64,000 nucleotides of DNA from Puffinus mauretanicus (taxonomy: Eukaryota; Chordata; Aves; Procellariiformes; Procellariidae). Of this stretch, positions 49,822-64,000 are shown in pieces. The notes under the pieces were generated by a model, which did no database searches, was not told the DNA's origin, and saw only the letters and a program-made list of their open reading frames with translations. The stretch lies in NCBI GenBank assembly GCA_023333565.1, contig JAJKFH010004158.1, positions 1,364,001 to 1,428,000 on the forward strand. Reading direction: 5' to 3'. Position 1 is the first letter of the stretch, and each line of letters opens with the position of its first letter. The translations under genes and the position numbers were made by a program.

Positions 49822-52800
49822 ACAATACTTTGAAGTTTTTTAAGTGTCACAATCACCACTGAAAAGCTCTAGCAGCTCCTGATGACGGCTTCTGCTCATG
49901 CTCACCAAGAGAAAAAACTGTCTGCCCCAAAAACTGTTTACTAACTTTTATGCTTACTTGGCAACATCACCAGATACATAAGAAGAGAACTTGGTTTCAT
50001 TATAGCTTTAGGAAACAAAATATCCAAACAAACCTAAATTCAATCTGTGAAAATTACCATGACTAAGTAAAACGCCATTAAAAGCACCAAAATACAAAAC
50101 AAGAGGCTAACGAATTCCTATTTCACGTCCGATAGCAAACCCCGTATAAATTAGTGGTGGGCACAGTGGTGGGCTAAGTTTCTTAGCACATGTCAAAGTG
50201 CTTCCACAATAACCCTGAAGCCCTAATTCCTGGTGTCCTCCAAGGTCTGTCTTTTGCTTTGCAACACCGTGTTTGGTAGCTGTTGAAAACAAGCAAGAGT
50301 AAGTTAGGGAGAAAGAGCAGGGGAAAAAAATTATTCAAATGGTTTTTGAATACTTGGAACAAACGCCTACTCGCGTATGAATTTATTTAAAGCTTATACA
50401 AGCTTTCTTTATCAGATTTTATTACAAGACCAAAAACTTGGCCGTGGCAAGGTATGGAAAAGGTTACAAATATCAGGCCTGCCAATGCAAATATATACAC
50501 TGGCAGAAACCAGCAGGACTAAGACCGCTGGGATCCAGGAAAAAAAAGAATTAAACAACAAGGGGAAGCAGAGTCAGGGAAACCTGTCCACCTTCTCCAT
50601 CACCTTGGATTTCTCACCACTACCATCTCCACTCTGAAACCCTGAACAAGTGAAAGAGCACTGCCATCCAGCACTGAATAGTTATGTTCCAGAAAAGAGC
50701 TACACTGGCAGAAGAAAAATGCTCCCTGCAACAAGCTTCTCATTTCTTCGGATAATCTTTTCCAGTTCCAGGGTTTGGAGTTTTTCAGTGCTTTAAACAA
50801 GTGTTGCTTACACTTAATGCAATATACAGTGAGCACATGGTAGGACAGAAAAGTAAAAACCACACCAAAAACGTCATGTTTTTTTGCAATGCTGCAGAAA
50901 AGTGTAAGTTACATGGAGAATTTATTCATCTTATTTGAGTTTGCAAGCGCATACAATTGATTAACAGAGGTAACTGAAAACTTACAGATGATTTTTTTTT
51001 TCCTGCCTGATAACTGGCAGACCCAGTTTAATCCTAACTATTGTAACTAAGAATTACAGGTGGATTTTAGCTCTTAATAACCTGGAAATAGCAATTAAGT
51101 CAGGGCTGCCAATTACCAGCATGTATACATCTGGATAAACCACTATCTGCACAGCAAGAGAACTGAAATTGGTATCAGTATCCATATACGAGCACCGTGT
51201 AGATGAAGTTACATTTCAAATCATCCCGAAAATGCATTTGTTTTCTGACCTATTCCATGGGACACGAGAAGCCACAGCCGGTCAAGACTTCTCCACCTCA
51301 TAGCAGGGTTTTTAACATGAAACCATTAGTCGCCCACAGGCGTTTCTACCAGGATGCCACTGCATGAAGGTGCAACAGAGCAAAGCTGACAGCGAGTATT
51401 ACAGGTTCAACGAAGAAAAACTAAGATGATCAAGGTTACGCGTGGCACTCACAGCAAAGGGAAGCAGCATGGCACAGCACTAGAATCCAGAAGCACAGCC
51501 TGAGCCTGCAGCAGGCACAGAGTCGGGGACCCGTCCGGCCAAGAGAGACAGACCCGGAGCATGGTACCGCAGCTGCCCGGCAAGAGGAAGCAAGGACCGA
51601 TCCCTGACAGACACCAGCGGCAAATTCGGAGGCAGATCCAACAAGCCTTCCAGCCAGATTGCCATGAGTTTTGATTCTGAGCTGCCAGTGAAACCCAACG
51701 TAGAAGTTTTTACGGTTTTAAGAGTCTTAAGAAGTTCCCTAATAATAGGAATAACAGCAAGAATAACAAAATTCAAACAGACTGAAGCTGAAGGATGGAA
51801 GTAAATCTATAGAAGGAAAACAAGGTCCTATTTTCTCAGTGTTTTAACCTTTTTAGAAAAAAATTTCCACTTTTACTACATCAATTACTTTCTTTTATAG
51901 AAACAAAAGAAGGTAAACATTAATTATACTGCTTTAAGTGCTTTCCTGTTCTGAACATTTACTTACCCAGATTTGGGGTTATAAAAGCAGAGATACAGAA
52001 GTTTTTTGTTGCCTTTTGAGAAGTCACTGCAACCCAATGTTTCATCCTCTACCGCATTAGAGACGTGTTACTGCTCTACTGCTTTTTCGCCTTTTAAAAA
52101 AATTTACATGCAAAAAATTATCTCTTGCATTATTTCATTTGCACGGTAACACCAAGCATGAAGCATTTTAATGGAAGGAAACATTTTTTTACGCAACCAT
52201 TCACAGCACCAATATATATGGATTAACTCAATGGCAGAAAGATGTGTTAAAAGCGCCCACCAGCACAGATTACTATTGAGGGTTTCTAAGTGAGACCATT
52301 GTCCATTTCAAAAGAGTGTCTCAAATATCAACTTTCATTTAAGAGGGAAGCTAAGTTAAAATAACAGAACATATTTCTGGCCAGGAAAAAAAAAAAAATG
52401 AATATGCCTAGAAAGAGACATGTCGTAAATTCAAGTTACCGGAAGCTAAATGAAGAACTAAAGTATTTTTAACTACCTGTAGTGCTTATAACCCAATACT
52501 TTTAAAATTCAATGTGTGACATTACATTACAGAAATAAAATTCATTTAAACACAAATCTTGCAGAAGTTAAGTCAGTTACTTCTGAAGAAGCGTATAGCA
52601 CAATGCTCATTACCAAGTGAAAAACACAGCAGACGACACAGGCACTCACCTGTCAGCGCTGAGCATCCTCAGCTCCTGCTTTACAGCTTTAAAGAACTTC
52701 AGCAACAGGAATGATTGCAATGCAAGTATGATAAATTACAGTGAAGACTTGCCCATAAGCTAAATTAAAGGAGCTGTTACGACTTCCATTAGTTGTGCAT

Positions 52801-55800
52801 ATGCACTGCTTTGCTCATGTGTGCGCATCTGCTGTACCTGACCTCAGGACTTATCACTTTTGGAGCTGCATGAACTCCTACAGTGTCCTCGGGGCAAAAA
52901 CAACAGCACACAGGCATCTGGTTCTCCAACCATCCCCTTCCTTCGCTACTTTTTCATCTGACCATGAAAGAAAAAAAAAGAAAAAAAAAAAGACACACAA
53001 CTTCTGGGGAAAAAAACAACTATCAACATAGGTCAGAGAAGAGATTAAGTGTACTCACCCTTCAAAGTGTTAGATAATGAGTTTCTAAGTAAGACTGCAT
53101 GTCACTAATTTCACATCAATTCAAATGCAGGCTTTTAGCAAAAAAAAAATCATACTAGCATATTTGTTAGCACACAACGTTCAGCCATGTTTCAAAGTGA
53201 GAGACTGACACTTATTTTTGCTGTCACGGAGGTGTAGTTTACAATTCCATAGTTAATAGCTGAAAGTGTTTTCACTTAGCAATAAACCCAACATTTACTA
53301 CAGTCGTAGAATCGAGATTACACCCGGCTTTTGATCGCTATGCCAAGGAAGAGTTTCAGCACTTCTGCAAGATGAGAAGGTCATTGTCTGCTTCCCAGCA
53401 TTACCATACTTATTTCACAAGCTCAGAAAGAATAAAATTCAGAGCTGCATAGCCTGTAAGTTTTGCACACCGGAAACCAAAAAGCGTACACACACAAGAA
53501 GGGTGACATACAATTATAGCAGACTCATGCTACATATGCACGTTGTCTAGCAAGTTAAGGCAAAAATGCAAGTTAGACTGCAATTACAGGCAAGCATCAG
53601 CATAAGATATGGCTGTTGCAAATACTGGCATTCTCTTGACTAACAAGTCCTAATTTTGACCTGCAACTTGACAAAACCACCAAAACCAAGCAGATGGCAG
53701 ACCGTAAATTAACATCAGGAATTCAGTCCCAGGAAAACAGATGGATTGAAGGCGTTTTTGTAACGTTATGGCAACAGCAGCATTAGTTCTAATGATATGA
53801 AATACCAGGTACCTATTTGCCGAGAATCTGTCATTTATATTCTGCCAACTCTTCAAGAAAGTGGAAAAAAAAAACCCCAAACTAAACAAATTATACTGCT
53901 GGCAAAATTAAGCCTTCTTCAGCTGATTAAAAAGACAAGTATAATGGCCAGCTTGCCCTTCAGCTTAACAGTTTTATCTCATTCAGGAAGGAATGCAGTG
54001 GGTTCAAAATTTAAACCTAAATCACTTCACACAAAATATGAAAAAGGAAGCAATTTTTGCTTTGTTTTACACTTCAAACTGCTATTAATCGGTCAACATT
54101 CAAAAGGAACCCACTGCTGGTCAAATTATGGTTCTAAATCCACTTATTTGGTGGCTTTTCTTCGTGCATGATATATTCTATGATATATTTTAAATAGCCT
54201 CGGCTGCTCCACGAACTCTTATTTAAAAAGAAATAAAGACAGATTATTTTAGAGGCTACTGGTTTTTTTTTTTACTTCCTGCTTAAAAGGAAGCTAACAG
54301 AAAAGATGACAAAATCATTAAGCTTAATCTAAGCTACAGAAAAAAGACTTATGTTAATGATCAGAAGAGCTAAGTTGGCTCACACAGAGCTAACAGCAAA
54401 ACTACTCCACAACAGCACATGACTTGCTGAACTACAACATTGTGTAATTACATGGGTATATTAAATCTGAGAAGTACAAGCCCAGAGCATCTTGTAGAAG
54501 AAAAAAAATCAATTTTGTTATTACTTGGTTAGTTATGGCATGGTATAATTAGCCTAGCTCATTAAACCTAAGACTCCACAGCATCTTGTATAAACTTTAT
54601 TGGTAATACCGCATATAATCTGCATCTTGCTGAAAGGAGTAATAACTGCATCAATTTTCTTTTTAAAAGGATAAGCTTCATATTGCTTAATGCTAAAAGA
54701 AATTAAGATTTCTACAGAAACTAAAGTTTAGTCATTATTCCCTGGAACAGAAGTCATACCAAAAATGGGCTTTTCCATCTTTGGCTGGAGTAACCCCATC
54801 CTGAAGAATCAGGTAAACTTCATCAACCTCTTTCCTTCTCTAAACCTCCACACCAACATTTACCCTTTATCTGCCCCCTTCGGTTCTTCCAATTTCCCCC
54901 TTAGCCTTTTCGCCTCATCATACCCACCACCACCCTGCTACTGTTTGTTTGTGAGAGTTTTTTTCCCTATTCACCTATATCTTCTCAACAAAACTATCTT
55001 CTCCTTACCAAGAGGAAAAAGTAGTAAAACATTCCTCTCTGCTGTCATCACACTATACTCCCTCTAGTTCAAAATTTCTCTATAGCAGTTCCTTCTCTCT
55101 GCTATTTAAAACACGCTTTTGAGAAAGGAGCTGCCTGCTACCTGCAGCCCTGTGTGGAATGTATTTCTAAGCACTTCCCCCAGTACTTCCTCCCCACCCC
55201 CATTTTTCTTTTTTAAATAAAGTCTTCCTCTGACAGTGAAAAAAACAAAAGAGCATAAAAAGAGTGGCAAGTGCATGCCTTAAGTCCCATGCCACTTATA
55301 CGTAAGACAGAAAGAGTAGTTTACAACTACTACCAAGACGCTCTGGATGGAAGAAGCCTTCCTTCACTATCGAACATTTACTAATTACTGGTCGTAAATT
55401 TTTTTTTCCAGGAATTGCAGCAGAGAAGGTCCTGGTTATTGGGGGAGACCACCAGTCTCAGATTTCCAGGGTGGGGAGTTCAACCAGTCATTTAAGGTGT
55501 CCCTAAGAGAACTGTGAAGTAACTAGTATGACTTCTAAAAAACAAATAAAACACAAGCAGCATTCAGAAGAGTGGTTAGAGTTGCAAATGGGAATTGTTA
55601 GTTTATTAAAAATAAATTGCATCTTAGACATTAACAGTCTGTGTGTCCTATCATGCATAAAATTTCAATCCTGTTTTATTTGTCTCACAGTTATATGAAT
55701 TGTTTACAATATTCACTGATTACAGTTATATTAGGAAACAATAAAACAAGGAGTATGAAAAACAAGTCCATTATTTAAACCTAACGTTTAATTTTGCTTT

Positions 55801-58800
55801 GCATCGATATTCAGCAATATCAATTGGGAGCAAATAGGTTTTGTGCATGCTATTTAAATAGTAAGAACAAAGAAACTTGATCAACAACAGGAAAGGCATA
55901 CAGAAACAAAAGAATGAAGTGACTACATTAAAAGTCATAAAGCATTTTTAAAAGCATCATTAGATTTAGAAATGTATCAAAAAATTACCTCTTTTGGAAA
56001 AGTCTATGAAATTACACAATTGAAATTGCAAAGCATGAGATCGCCTATAACGGGGGAGAAGAATGGAATCTGAAACTTCCCTTTACAGTTCAAAAAAAAC
56101 CAACCCTTATGGAAGCGCACAGCTGCGTCTGAGTGAAAGAGATAGGCAGCTCAACGTCTTGTATCAGTAACATATGGCTTAAGGCAGGTACAAAGAGATT
56201 TACTTCCCATGTGATCCATTAAAATCTCCAGATACGTTTAAAGCTCACGCTGTGGAATTACAGTAATGGAACCGTCCTGGGACCTCAGAGCTCCGGACCA
56301 CAAGTGTCTTTTGTTAAGAAAGCCGCCAAGGCTTGAATTACCATTTAATATCAGTTTTCTACAAAAATATAGATAGCCTATCTAAAACATATGGACAAAT
56401 ATGCTTTTTAACATTAAGCTCTTCAAAAAATGGTTTTTTTTTCTTTTTGTATTAACCCTTTAAATATATCTCGAAGTGCTTTGCTTGTCCCATTGGGACA
56501 GGACTTCAGGAGAACATTTCCTACCACTTTTTGGATGTGGGCACTACCATTTACAAATCCTAATACCTATTCTCCCAGAACATGAAACATATACAAATAA
56601 AATCACTTTGCCACGCACGCTAAAGAAACAGCAGCTAGATCATCTAAGACTGATAATCAATATTGCAAGGGATTTTTTTTTTTTTTTTAAGTATTTGCAT
56701 ATGGATAGAAAATGCAGATAACTTGCCCTATAATTCTATGGTGTACTATAAAAGCAAAAGCTTGCTGAGGTATCGACATAAAGACTCTGCTTTTCAATCT
56801 TTTATCTGAATAGAGTCAACAAAGCGAATGAAAAATTCTCCTATAGTGACTGTTAAAGATGCAGGCCAAGCATCTTACAATCACCTCAGCCGCCCCGGTT
56901 GCTGTCTGCTCTCATCCAGGCTATTAAATGAGCAGCTTACATGCCTCCAACCCAGCAACCTTAAAAGCACATTAAAATAAACGTTTTCAGCAAAAGAAAA
57001 CTCAACAGCTCTTGTTTTCGTTTGCATCCTATTGGCAGTATTTCAGATGAGCTCTCCTGTTTTATAGGCTAAGTCTTACCGTAACACAGGAGCACGCTTA
57101 GCTGTATTTAAGCCAAGCTGACCGATTTAAAAGTTGACCTCTGTGTACGTCACTTGTAACAACCCCTGCGCTTTGGTCCAAGTCCACAAAAACGTTGCCA
57201 GGATAAACTGCAATTACCACTTGCCTAGTGACAGTTGTGGGGGTTTTTTGTTTTGTTTTAAAAATCAACACATTACTTAAAACAAAGTTGGGCTTTTTTA
57301 ATTCTTTTATATGTGTGTGTGTATATATATATATATAATGTAAAAATATGTATAACCTGTCCAAATCTCAGGATTGCCTGTGGTGACATGAAAGGTAATG
57401 ACTAAGGGAGCATTGCTTTACTTCCATGCAAGCTTGCACTAAATGCTCTCCCCAGATGTTACCTTCCTCATGAGTCTCTAAAGAGACTTTCATTAAAACT
57501 AAACATCTGGAAAAAATTAAATCCGAGACAAGTAGTTAAGATGCTATGTTAATTAAATGATCAGTTGATTATAAACCTATCCCATAAATTCCTCCAGCAC
57601 TGCCCTGTTTCAAGACTCATTTAAGAAGCTGGTGACTCACAAGAAGTCTGGCTAGTTATCTGGAAAGGGATACTATTCCTGCTTACAATACACAAAACTT
57701 CACTTGCCCTTACGCTCTGCGAGGACTTGGCTAGTGAACTTCTCACCTGTTGAATCAAGCAAGAGCTCAATTCTGTAACAGGTTAATTGATGAAGGAATC
57801 CGAAGTCTTGCATTTGAATTTCCTTCCTTAGAACAGCAGCACTTCGTTGCAAATTACGTTCCATGAAGTAGTTTCAACTCCATTACTATTAAGCGCTCCA
57901 AAATTATAAATGTGTGTGTTGAATAACTTGCTATTCAAGGCAGAAAATGCAAATGCCCTCAGCTTTCCTGGCTGCTTTAGAGACAGAAGCCGTACGAGGT
58001 TGGGCCATGCCTTGGCTCAGAGCTGGTGCAGGCAGCGTGTTGCATTTTCTTTCGCATTACTGAGCTCAGCTCCTACGACTGTTTTGCTCAGGAGAAAGCT
58101 CCAACGTCTTCCGTATGATCCAGTCGACATTTTTGCTCTCAGATTTATTCCAATTTCCAAACCATAACTTCTTCTTGCAGGCACGCTCGTCAGAAGCGAG
58201 TGGATGTGCACCCCGGCTTCATCGCACCCACAGCGTACCTTCACCCTTCTCCTCTCATTTAGAGGAGGCCTCTCCAAGCTGTCACCCAGATGACTGCATG
58301 TTTTAGGGATAAAACTACCATAGTGACTTCCAAACACTTGGAATTCAAAACACAGGTAGCTCAAAAGAAGTTGGTTACTTGTATGAAATAGTTAAAATAC
58401 AAAGAGGTAAGTAAAACCTGACAGAGGGAAGTTTACCACCGCCGAGGCAACAGGGAACTTCATCCTGAGGCTTGCTACTGATGCAGACCACCGAGCGCCG
58501 AGTCTCAGCTAACAGCCTGCTAACACACACCTGAAAGCCACGGTTTTGCTGTTATCAGCTAACCAAATGTTAGTTAACAAAAGCTTTCCAGGAGCCCAGC
58601 AGGAGATTTCAAGGAGAATCAAGGAGCACCTTTAGCTTCATTTTAATCAAGCTAAAATGTTAAAGCACAAAGCAGCTACAAGAAAAACTAATGTCATTAA
58701 AAAAAGACCACATTCTACCACTATTCCCATCCCTCTTTATTACACTGCCTATATCAAAACCTAAATTCAGTCATAAGGGAGTTTTTCCCTTTGTATTTAC

Positions 58801-61800
58801 ATTCCAATGCAATGTTGGCCATATATAAATGTATCACTTCATCGTTTCTGCACTGAGGAAAAGAGACTAAGAAGAAAACTCTAGATCTATGAATGAAGAT
58901 GAAAACCTGGTCTGTATACAGCTGTCAAACAAGCTCAACAAAAGGCTGCTATATCAAGGTATTTATGTTTGAAATGCCAACAGATACCTTCTTAGTATAT
59001 TAAAGATAAAATCAACTATTGAATTTCCTTCCTAAACCCAAGAAGGAAAATGTCGAGGGTTGACCAAGATGGGCACCTAGGACTCTTGGGCTTTCAATGG
59101 AACGTAACCTCACCCCTATTTAAAAAAGGAATAACCTTTTTATCCTCCATTTGCCAGGATTTTAATATCTTTAGAGAAGTGAAAACAAATACATTGAGGG
59201 ACAAGCAAGTGTTCTTGTTTACAGTAAGCGATAAAGCTTCTCAGTAGACTCACAAAGGAAAAATAAAGATGCCCGTATGGCCAAACGTGCAGAGAACACC
59301 AGAACACCACATTCAGCATAACTCGGATCCCACACGTCTGGATTCAGATCATGTACAATGCTTAAAGAGGCTGGGAAAAAAAAAAGAGTTACATGGAATT
59401 AAAAGCAATTAAGAAGAGACCGATACAAAGATAAGGTTCAAGAAGCAGTCATTGTATCAGAAGTTTTAAATAATTCTTCAATTAAGTAACGAGTTTAATG
59501 AATAAAAATGCCATTTGTTTTCTTGCCTGTCAACTTCATTAGCAATCTAAGCGAAATTGTTTATGCATATTCAAATTTCTTACTCGTACGTCTGGCATAA
59601 CTGAATACACTCTTGAATTTGTTGATAAATTTTTCATTCTCAAGGAAAACAATTTATTCAAAATATCTGGCAATGATATTCTCATGACTAGTTGAGCATT
59701 ACTATTGTGAGGCAAGTAAAAATAAGAGTTTCCATTAGAGAGAACAGGAAATATTTATGTAACTTTTAATAGCGTCATAACAAAAGCACCACTTGGCGCT
59801 ACCTTTTTGTTAACATACACCGTAGACAGTATCTTGATATCCTACTGAATTTCTGCATTACAGTTCTAAGAGAATGATCTTGCCTTGCTACAGAAATTGT
59901 GAAAAGGAAATTGTCATAACATGTATTGCTTTAAAGGTGGTTTTAAATTGTTCAGACATTTCTGTTGTTGATTTCTTGCAAAAGCACCAAGAAGTCTGAA
60001 TTTGAAAAGACGAGATTTGACTAAGAGAAGCCCAAGCATGTGTCTTCACAAATCCTGTTCTCATTTGGAAATATTAAATTCCTCATTAAGTCATACAAAC
60101 GCTAAGAAAAAATGTCTTCAGAGATATTTTGGTGGAATGATAATTTTGTTTTGATGAAACTGCATTGCTTGGACAGAAAACAAATTTTGGGCAGTCCCTC
60201 TCCAGAGTAAGTGACCAGACTCAGCTCCCTTCTTTCCCTAAGAAGGGGCAGAAACACGAGGGAGGCTGGGGTTTAAACTGTATTTTTCCTTCCATTTGGT
60301 GCAGCAGCCTGGACTAGAAGAGAAGCAGAGCAGCTCTAGCACAAAGAAAACTGCTACGAACTACAGCAGATGCTTCCGCTACTACATTTCTCCTTGTCTC
60401 TGTCTCATTAACTTCTCCCCTACAAAGGATTTCTGCTTCCAAAACCCTGGCTACCTGTCGCAATTCCAGAGAAATCCCATTAATTATGACATGCAACACC
60501 ACCAAGGAGTCATTCCAAGGAATTCTGCTGAGCTCAAGTTACTACCAGCAAACGAAGAAAGTTATAAAGGCCTTCGGGAAAACCTATAGTACTACTTTAA
60601 GAGATTTTAGTTTGGTTTTTTGTTTGTTTGTTTTCTAAACGAAGTGATTGAAAGGAGGAAAGAAAGGTGAGAAAGTTAACCCTCACGTGCATACAAATGA
60701 ATTCACCCATGGACAGATACAACCTTTTCCTTTACTCATCCCTTTCTTTGCCCCCATGCTGAAAGTTATATACATAAAACTGAGTGCAGCATCTGTCCTG
60801 AAGATTGGTACAGGACTGATCAAAAAACACAACGAGGCATGACGAAGATACCCAAAGGAGTCTGCAAGGCTACAGAGAAGGGGACTTGGGGGACAAGGGG
60901 TGGGCTGAGCAATCGTGTTTTCTCATAGAGTAAGTAAATAAGTTATGGAGGTAATTAAGAAATAGATAATACTCCATTAAACCTTTTCTATTAAAAAAAA
61001 ATCAGGTTAGACTTGCATTATCTCAGGTGTCCTTGTTACCATGACAATATAGATATACTGTTAATGGCTCTAATACCATTAAACTGTTTATTCTATAGCT
61101 TAAATTGAAGAATTAGCAACAAAACCTGTTTCTCCTACTCGCAGGTACATGTACAGCACAGTTATGTTTGCACGTTCGTGGCTGGGGAGGCAGGGAACAG
61201 TTATTATTCCATATGTGCTGTCATAGCAATCGATTAATCCACCAGATACCACTGCTGAAAGCAGGCCCTCCGTTGGACCAATCTTAGAAAGAACAGAAAC
61301 ATGAACATTGTCTTTGAGCTGGTAACGCTACTGTGCAAAGTCCAAAACCAAAATAAACCCTAAAATAACACACATCAGCAGCTGAAACTGAATGTATCTC
61401 ATTGCCTTCTCATGTCAAAAGTCAAAAAAAATTCATTTACAAACGTGGAGGAACATAGGTGCTATAACCAGGTGGGCATAAAGGCAGCAAATAAAGCCTC
61501 AGTCTGAAGCCTTCTTAGGGCTCGCTCTGCCAATCCTGCAAATCTAAGTTTCGCTGGTTAACAGAAAGCAAGTGATGGGGATGATGTTAAAACAAAGTCC
61601 ATACTACAAAACGTGCAACGATCACTTTCTCAGCTACACTCACTCCAAAGCCTCCTAAATAACACTTCTTCCCTTCGCAAAGCGACAGATATGATTTGAG
61701 CCTTGACCATATTTATTGAAATTCACGTGGCAAACCTACTTTCGTTTTATTTTTTTAAATACCAACAAGTGAGAGGCGCCGACTCCTCTCCATTCTTCAG

Positions 61801-64000
61801 CCCGTGTAACAGTTTGCGAAACACCAGCCTGAAGAACAAAATCCATGTGAATGGGGGGAGGGAGGATGAGATCAACTCTAAAACCCACTAAGCTAATGAT
61901 TTTTTTTTTTTTTTAATATAGTCTCTAAAACTGTATTTTAGCTTTTGCCATCATTAAAACAATGCTGGTAGGAATCATAGTACAGTCTGCCATGTCAGTA
62001 CATTAGCTGTTAACATTACGTATTTAAAGAGTTATTGGTTTAATTCAACCACTTGCTTGCCATCTGCTACTTACTTGTGGTTTATGCATTTTAATTATTC
62101 TGGAGACTTTCAAGATCTCTACTTTTTAATAACCTTCTGTCACATTCTCAGTTATCAAAACACTCAGAGAACAGCTTAGGTTTTGGGCAAACATAAGACA
62201 CAGAATGAAGATAACGCACGAGGTTACTGTCCATTTTCAGTATAAAGACACTACTGGTTATAGCCAAGAAAACATTGCTCAGGTGGTTGAAACCATTCCC
62301 TCTCTCCTCCCTTCCAATCTTTTCTTTTTTTAATCAGCAATAAAGATATTACCATACTTCTGCCCTTATGTTCGGTTTTCTTCCAGAAGCACCCAAGACT
62401 AGTTTCTTCTGAATTGTGCTTTCATAATCTGTTCTTAAAAATGACAAAGTTTATATAATGGAAAAATTAAACCAGAAATAAAGTTACATAACTATAAAGA
62501 TGCAGACAGAACAGCTGAAGGGTGTAATATTAATAGCCAAAATCAGAGACCTCAGCTTAGTTTTCCAGTAGTAACCGTTCAGTTTATAAAAATATATTCT
62601 AACCTTTAGGAAGAACAAGTACCGACGTAGATTACTTCATACTATTATAAAAGTAAAGTTAGCTTCTAGTGATACTGAGTTTTCTGAAGCGGTATGATAA
62701 AGCAAAATCCGTGTACACCACACACACACAGAGGTAAGCAGATGCACTTTCAAGAACAACTTTTTTTCTACAGACAGTCCACGTGGAAGAGGAGCTTCGG
62801 CAAATATCAGTTCAGGCAAGACGCAGGTATTTGTGAAACACAAGGCAAATGGCGAGCCTACCTCGCTTCCAATACTTTCCAACGCTATATTGGCAGAGTT
62901 TTATAAAGCGATCATTCATCATTTTATATATGCATAATAAAAAAGATGATTATTGAATTATGGAGGAAAGCCACAAGCAAAAAGGTGGACAACAGTCTAG
63001 TCATTATAAGAATTATAGATTGGACATTCATATATAGCGTGACTATGCAAGATAAACTTTTTAAAAAGCACTTTGTCTCTAGCTTCATCCATAATGCATC
63101 CAAAGACCTTTTTCAAAAGAAGCGAGGGTTACATGCCGATGCATCTCCTTCTCAACTCCTAAAGTAATGCAGGAAATAGAGGTACTCCCCATAGTTAAAT
63201 TAGTTTCATGTAGTTTCATGTTTTAAAACCAAATGCTGCACTTAGAACGACACAAAATACAAAGATCTCCACACACAAGAAGGGATCAAGAATTTTATCA
63301 AAAGTAACTACAAATCGGTTTAAGTCCTCAGAGATTATCGCACACAATACAGAACGCATTCAGGGGCAGAGAGAGAGGAACCAGCTGACGATTAGGAGAG
63401 CACAAGCACCAAGATTTAAAACCAGGTTTAATTCCATGCTGTATCCAGGAATACTTAAAGTCTCAAAGAAATCAGTCTCCACATTTCCCGTGTATTTCCC
63501 AAAAACAACAATACTCCTCCCTCCCCACCCCTTCACACTGGGAGGATGTGACCCTACTCCGTGAACACCAGAGAGACAGTCGGAAAACTGCCTGGGCACT
63601 TTGCGGTGCATTATGGAAGTGTGCGTGCCAACCGGTCCTTGTCATGGGAGCAGCTTCCCATCAACATGGGAAAAACACACCTGGAGAGGAAGATCCAAAT
63701 GTTTTAAAAAATAAAAAAAAACGCTTCTGTATGCTAGCAGCATTTTTTCCAAGGTTGTGACCGGCAATATTGTAAAAAGTATAAACTATGACAGTATCTT
63801 TACATATTATAAAAGAAAAATTAGGGAGATGACTTCTTCAGTCATTCAAGGAATGAAGAAGTATTTTAAACTTATTAAACTACCTTTCCTGTAAGCACAG
63901 CCATATGTAGGTGCATGGAAGTTATTTCCAACACTGCTCAAAAGAGACCTTTAGCAACATCTTTTGCAGGTCACCAGATAAAATTTCTCCCCCACACCAG
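49822..64000. other. Gene-free noncoding DNA to the end of the window
   Basis: No frame here matches a protein family. The largest (124 codons at 53,797-54,171 plus; 115 codons at 58,017-58,364 minus) show no domain, signal peptide or splice support. CpG-poor, motif-rich blocks at 55,590-55,880 and 59,380-59,720 could be conserved noncoding elements. T16 (56,673-56,688) and T15 (61,900-61,914) runs and one (TG)n(TA)n microsatellite are present. Confidence 0.5.
57312..57337. repeat. (TG)5(TA)8 microsatellite
   Basis: Five TG units are followed directly by eight TA units, a likely length-variable locus. Confidence 0.9.

Noticed and set aside
58017..58364. 115-codon minus-strand frame
   Set aside because: No domain, signal peptide or homology is recognisable, and a competing plus-strand frame overlaps it; probably chance.
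1..64000. MACROD2 macrodomain exons on the minus strand
   Set aside because: I expected them from known synteny and looked for macrodomain motifs on the minus strand, but found none. Short exons could be missed by eye, so I do not annotate any.
1..64000. CRISPR arrays, operons, prophage or bacterial defence systems
   Set aside because: The sequence is vertebrate nuclear DNA; there are no regularly spaced repeats or prokaryotic gene clusters.
1..64000. Endogenous retrovirus or LTR pairs
   Set aside because: No retroviral protein frame or paired long terminal repeat was seen; the identified mobile elements are both CR1 LINEs.

Overview
This 64 kb window looks like bird nuclear DNA. It is AT-rich and CpG-poor, has almost no open reading frames, and carries CR1 non-LTR retrotransposon copies, including one well-preserved copy with the CR1 3' tail of ATTCTATG-type 8-mers. 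The one confident gene encodes the vertebrate adhesion protein FLRT3. The single-exon coding layout, low gene density and CR1 repeats exclude a bacterium or phage and argue against a mammal.

Layout. Positions 1-5,790 are noncoding DNA upstream of the FLRT3 coding exon. They include a homeodomain-type TAAT motif cluster near 4.8-5.0 kb. The FLRT3 exon begins at a splice acceptor at 5,799/5,800. Its intact 649-codon frame runs 5,846-7,795 on the + strand, followed by a 3' UTR with several poly(A) signals up to about 8.37 kb. From 8.4 to 64 kb I see no other convincing protein-coding gene. This stretch holds an old, decayed CR1 (about 21.36-21.96 kb, minus orientation), a dense 190 bp CpG block (24.18-24.37 kb), and a younger 5'-truncated CR1 (33.30-33.95 kb, minus orientation). 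It also holds G/T- or A/C-rich low-complexity tracts (12.0, 30.85, 41.4, 43.2 and 49.8 kb), short microsatellites and a few short direct or inverted repeats.

Context. In characterised vertebrates FLRT3 lies inside a very large intron of MACROD2 on the opposite strand. If that holds here, the whole window is MACROD2 intron, transcribed on the minus strand. I did not recognise any MACROD2 exon, so this host gene is inferred and is not annotated.

I found no undescribed biological system. The items most worth a second look are the isolated CpG-dense block at 24.2 kb, the A/C-rich and T/G-rich tracts lying in inverted orientation at 41.4 and 43.2 kb, and the noncoding blocks around FLRT3 that look like possible enhancers. 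Nearly all other short open frames in the window look like chance.
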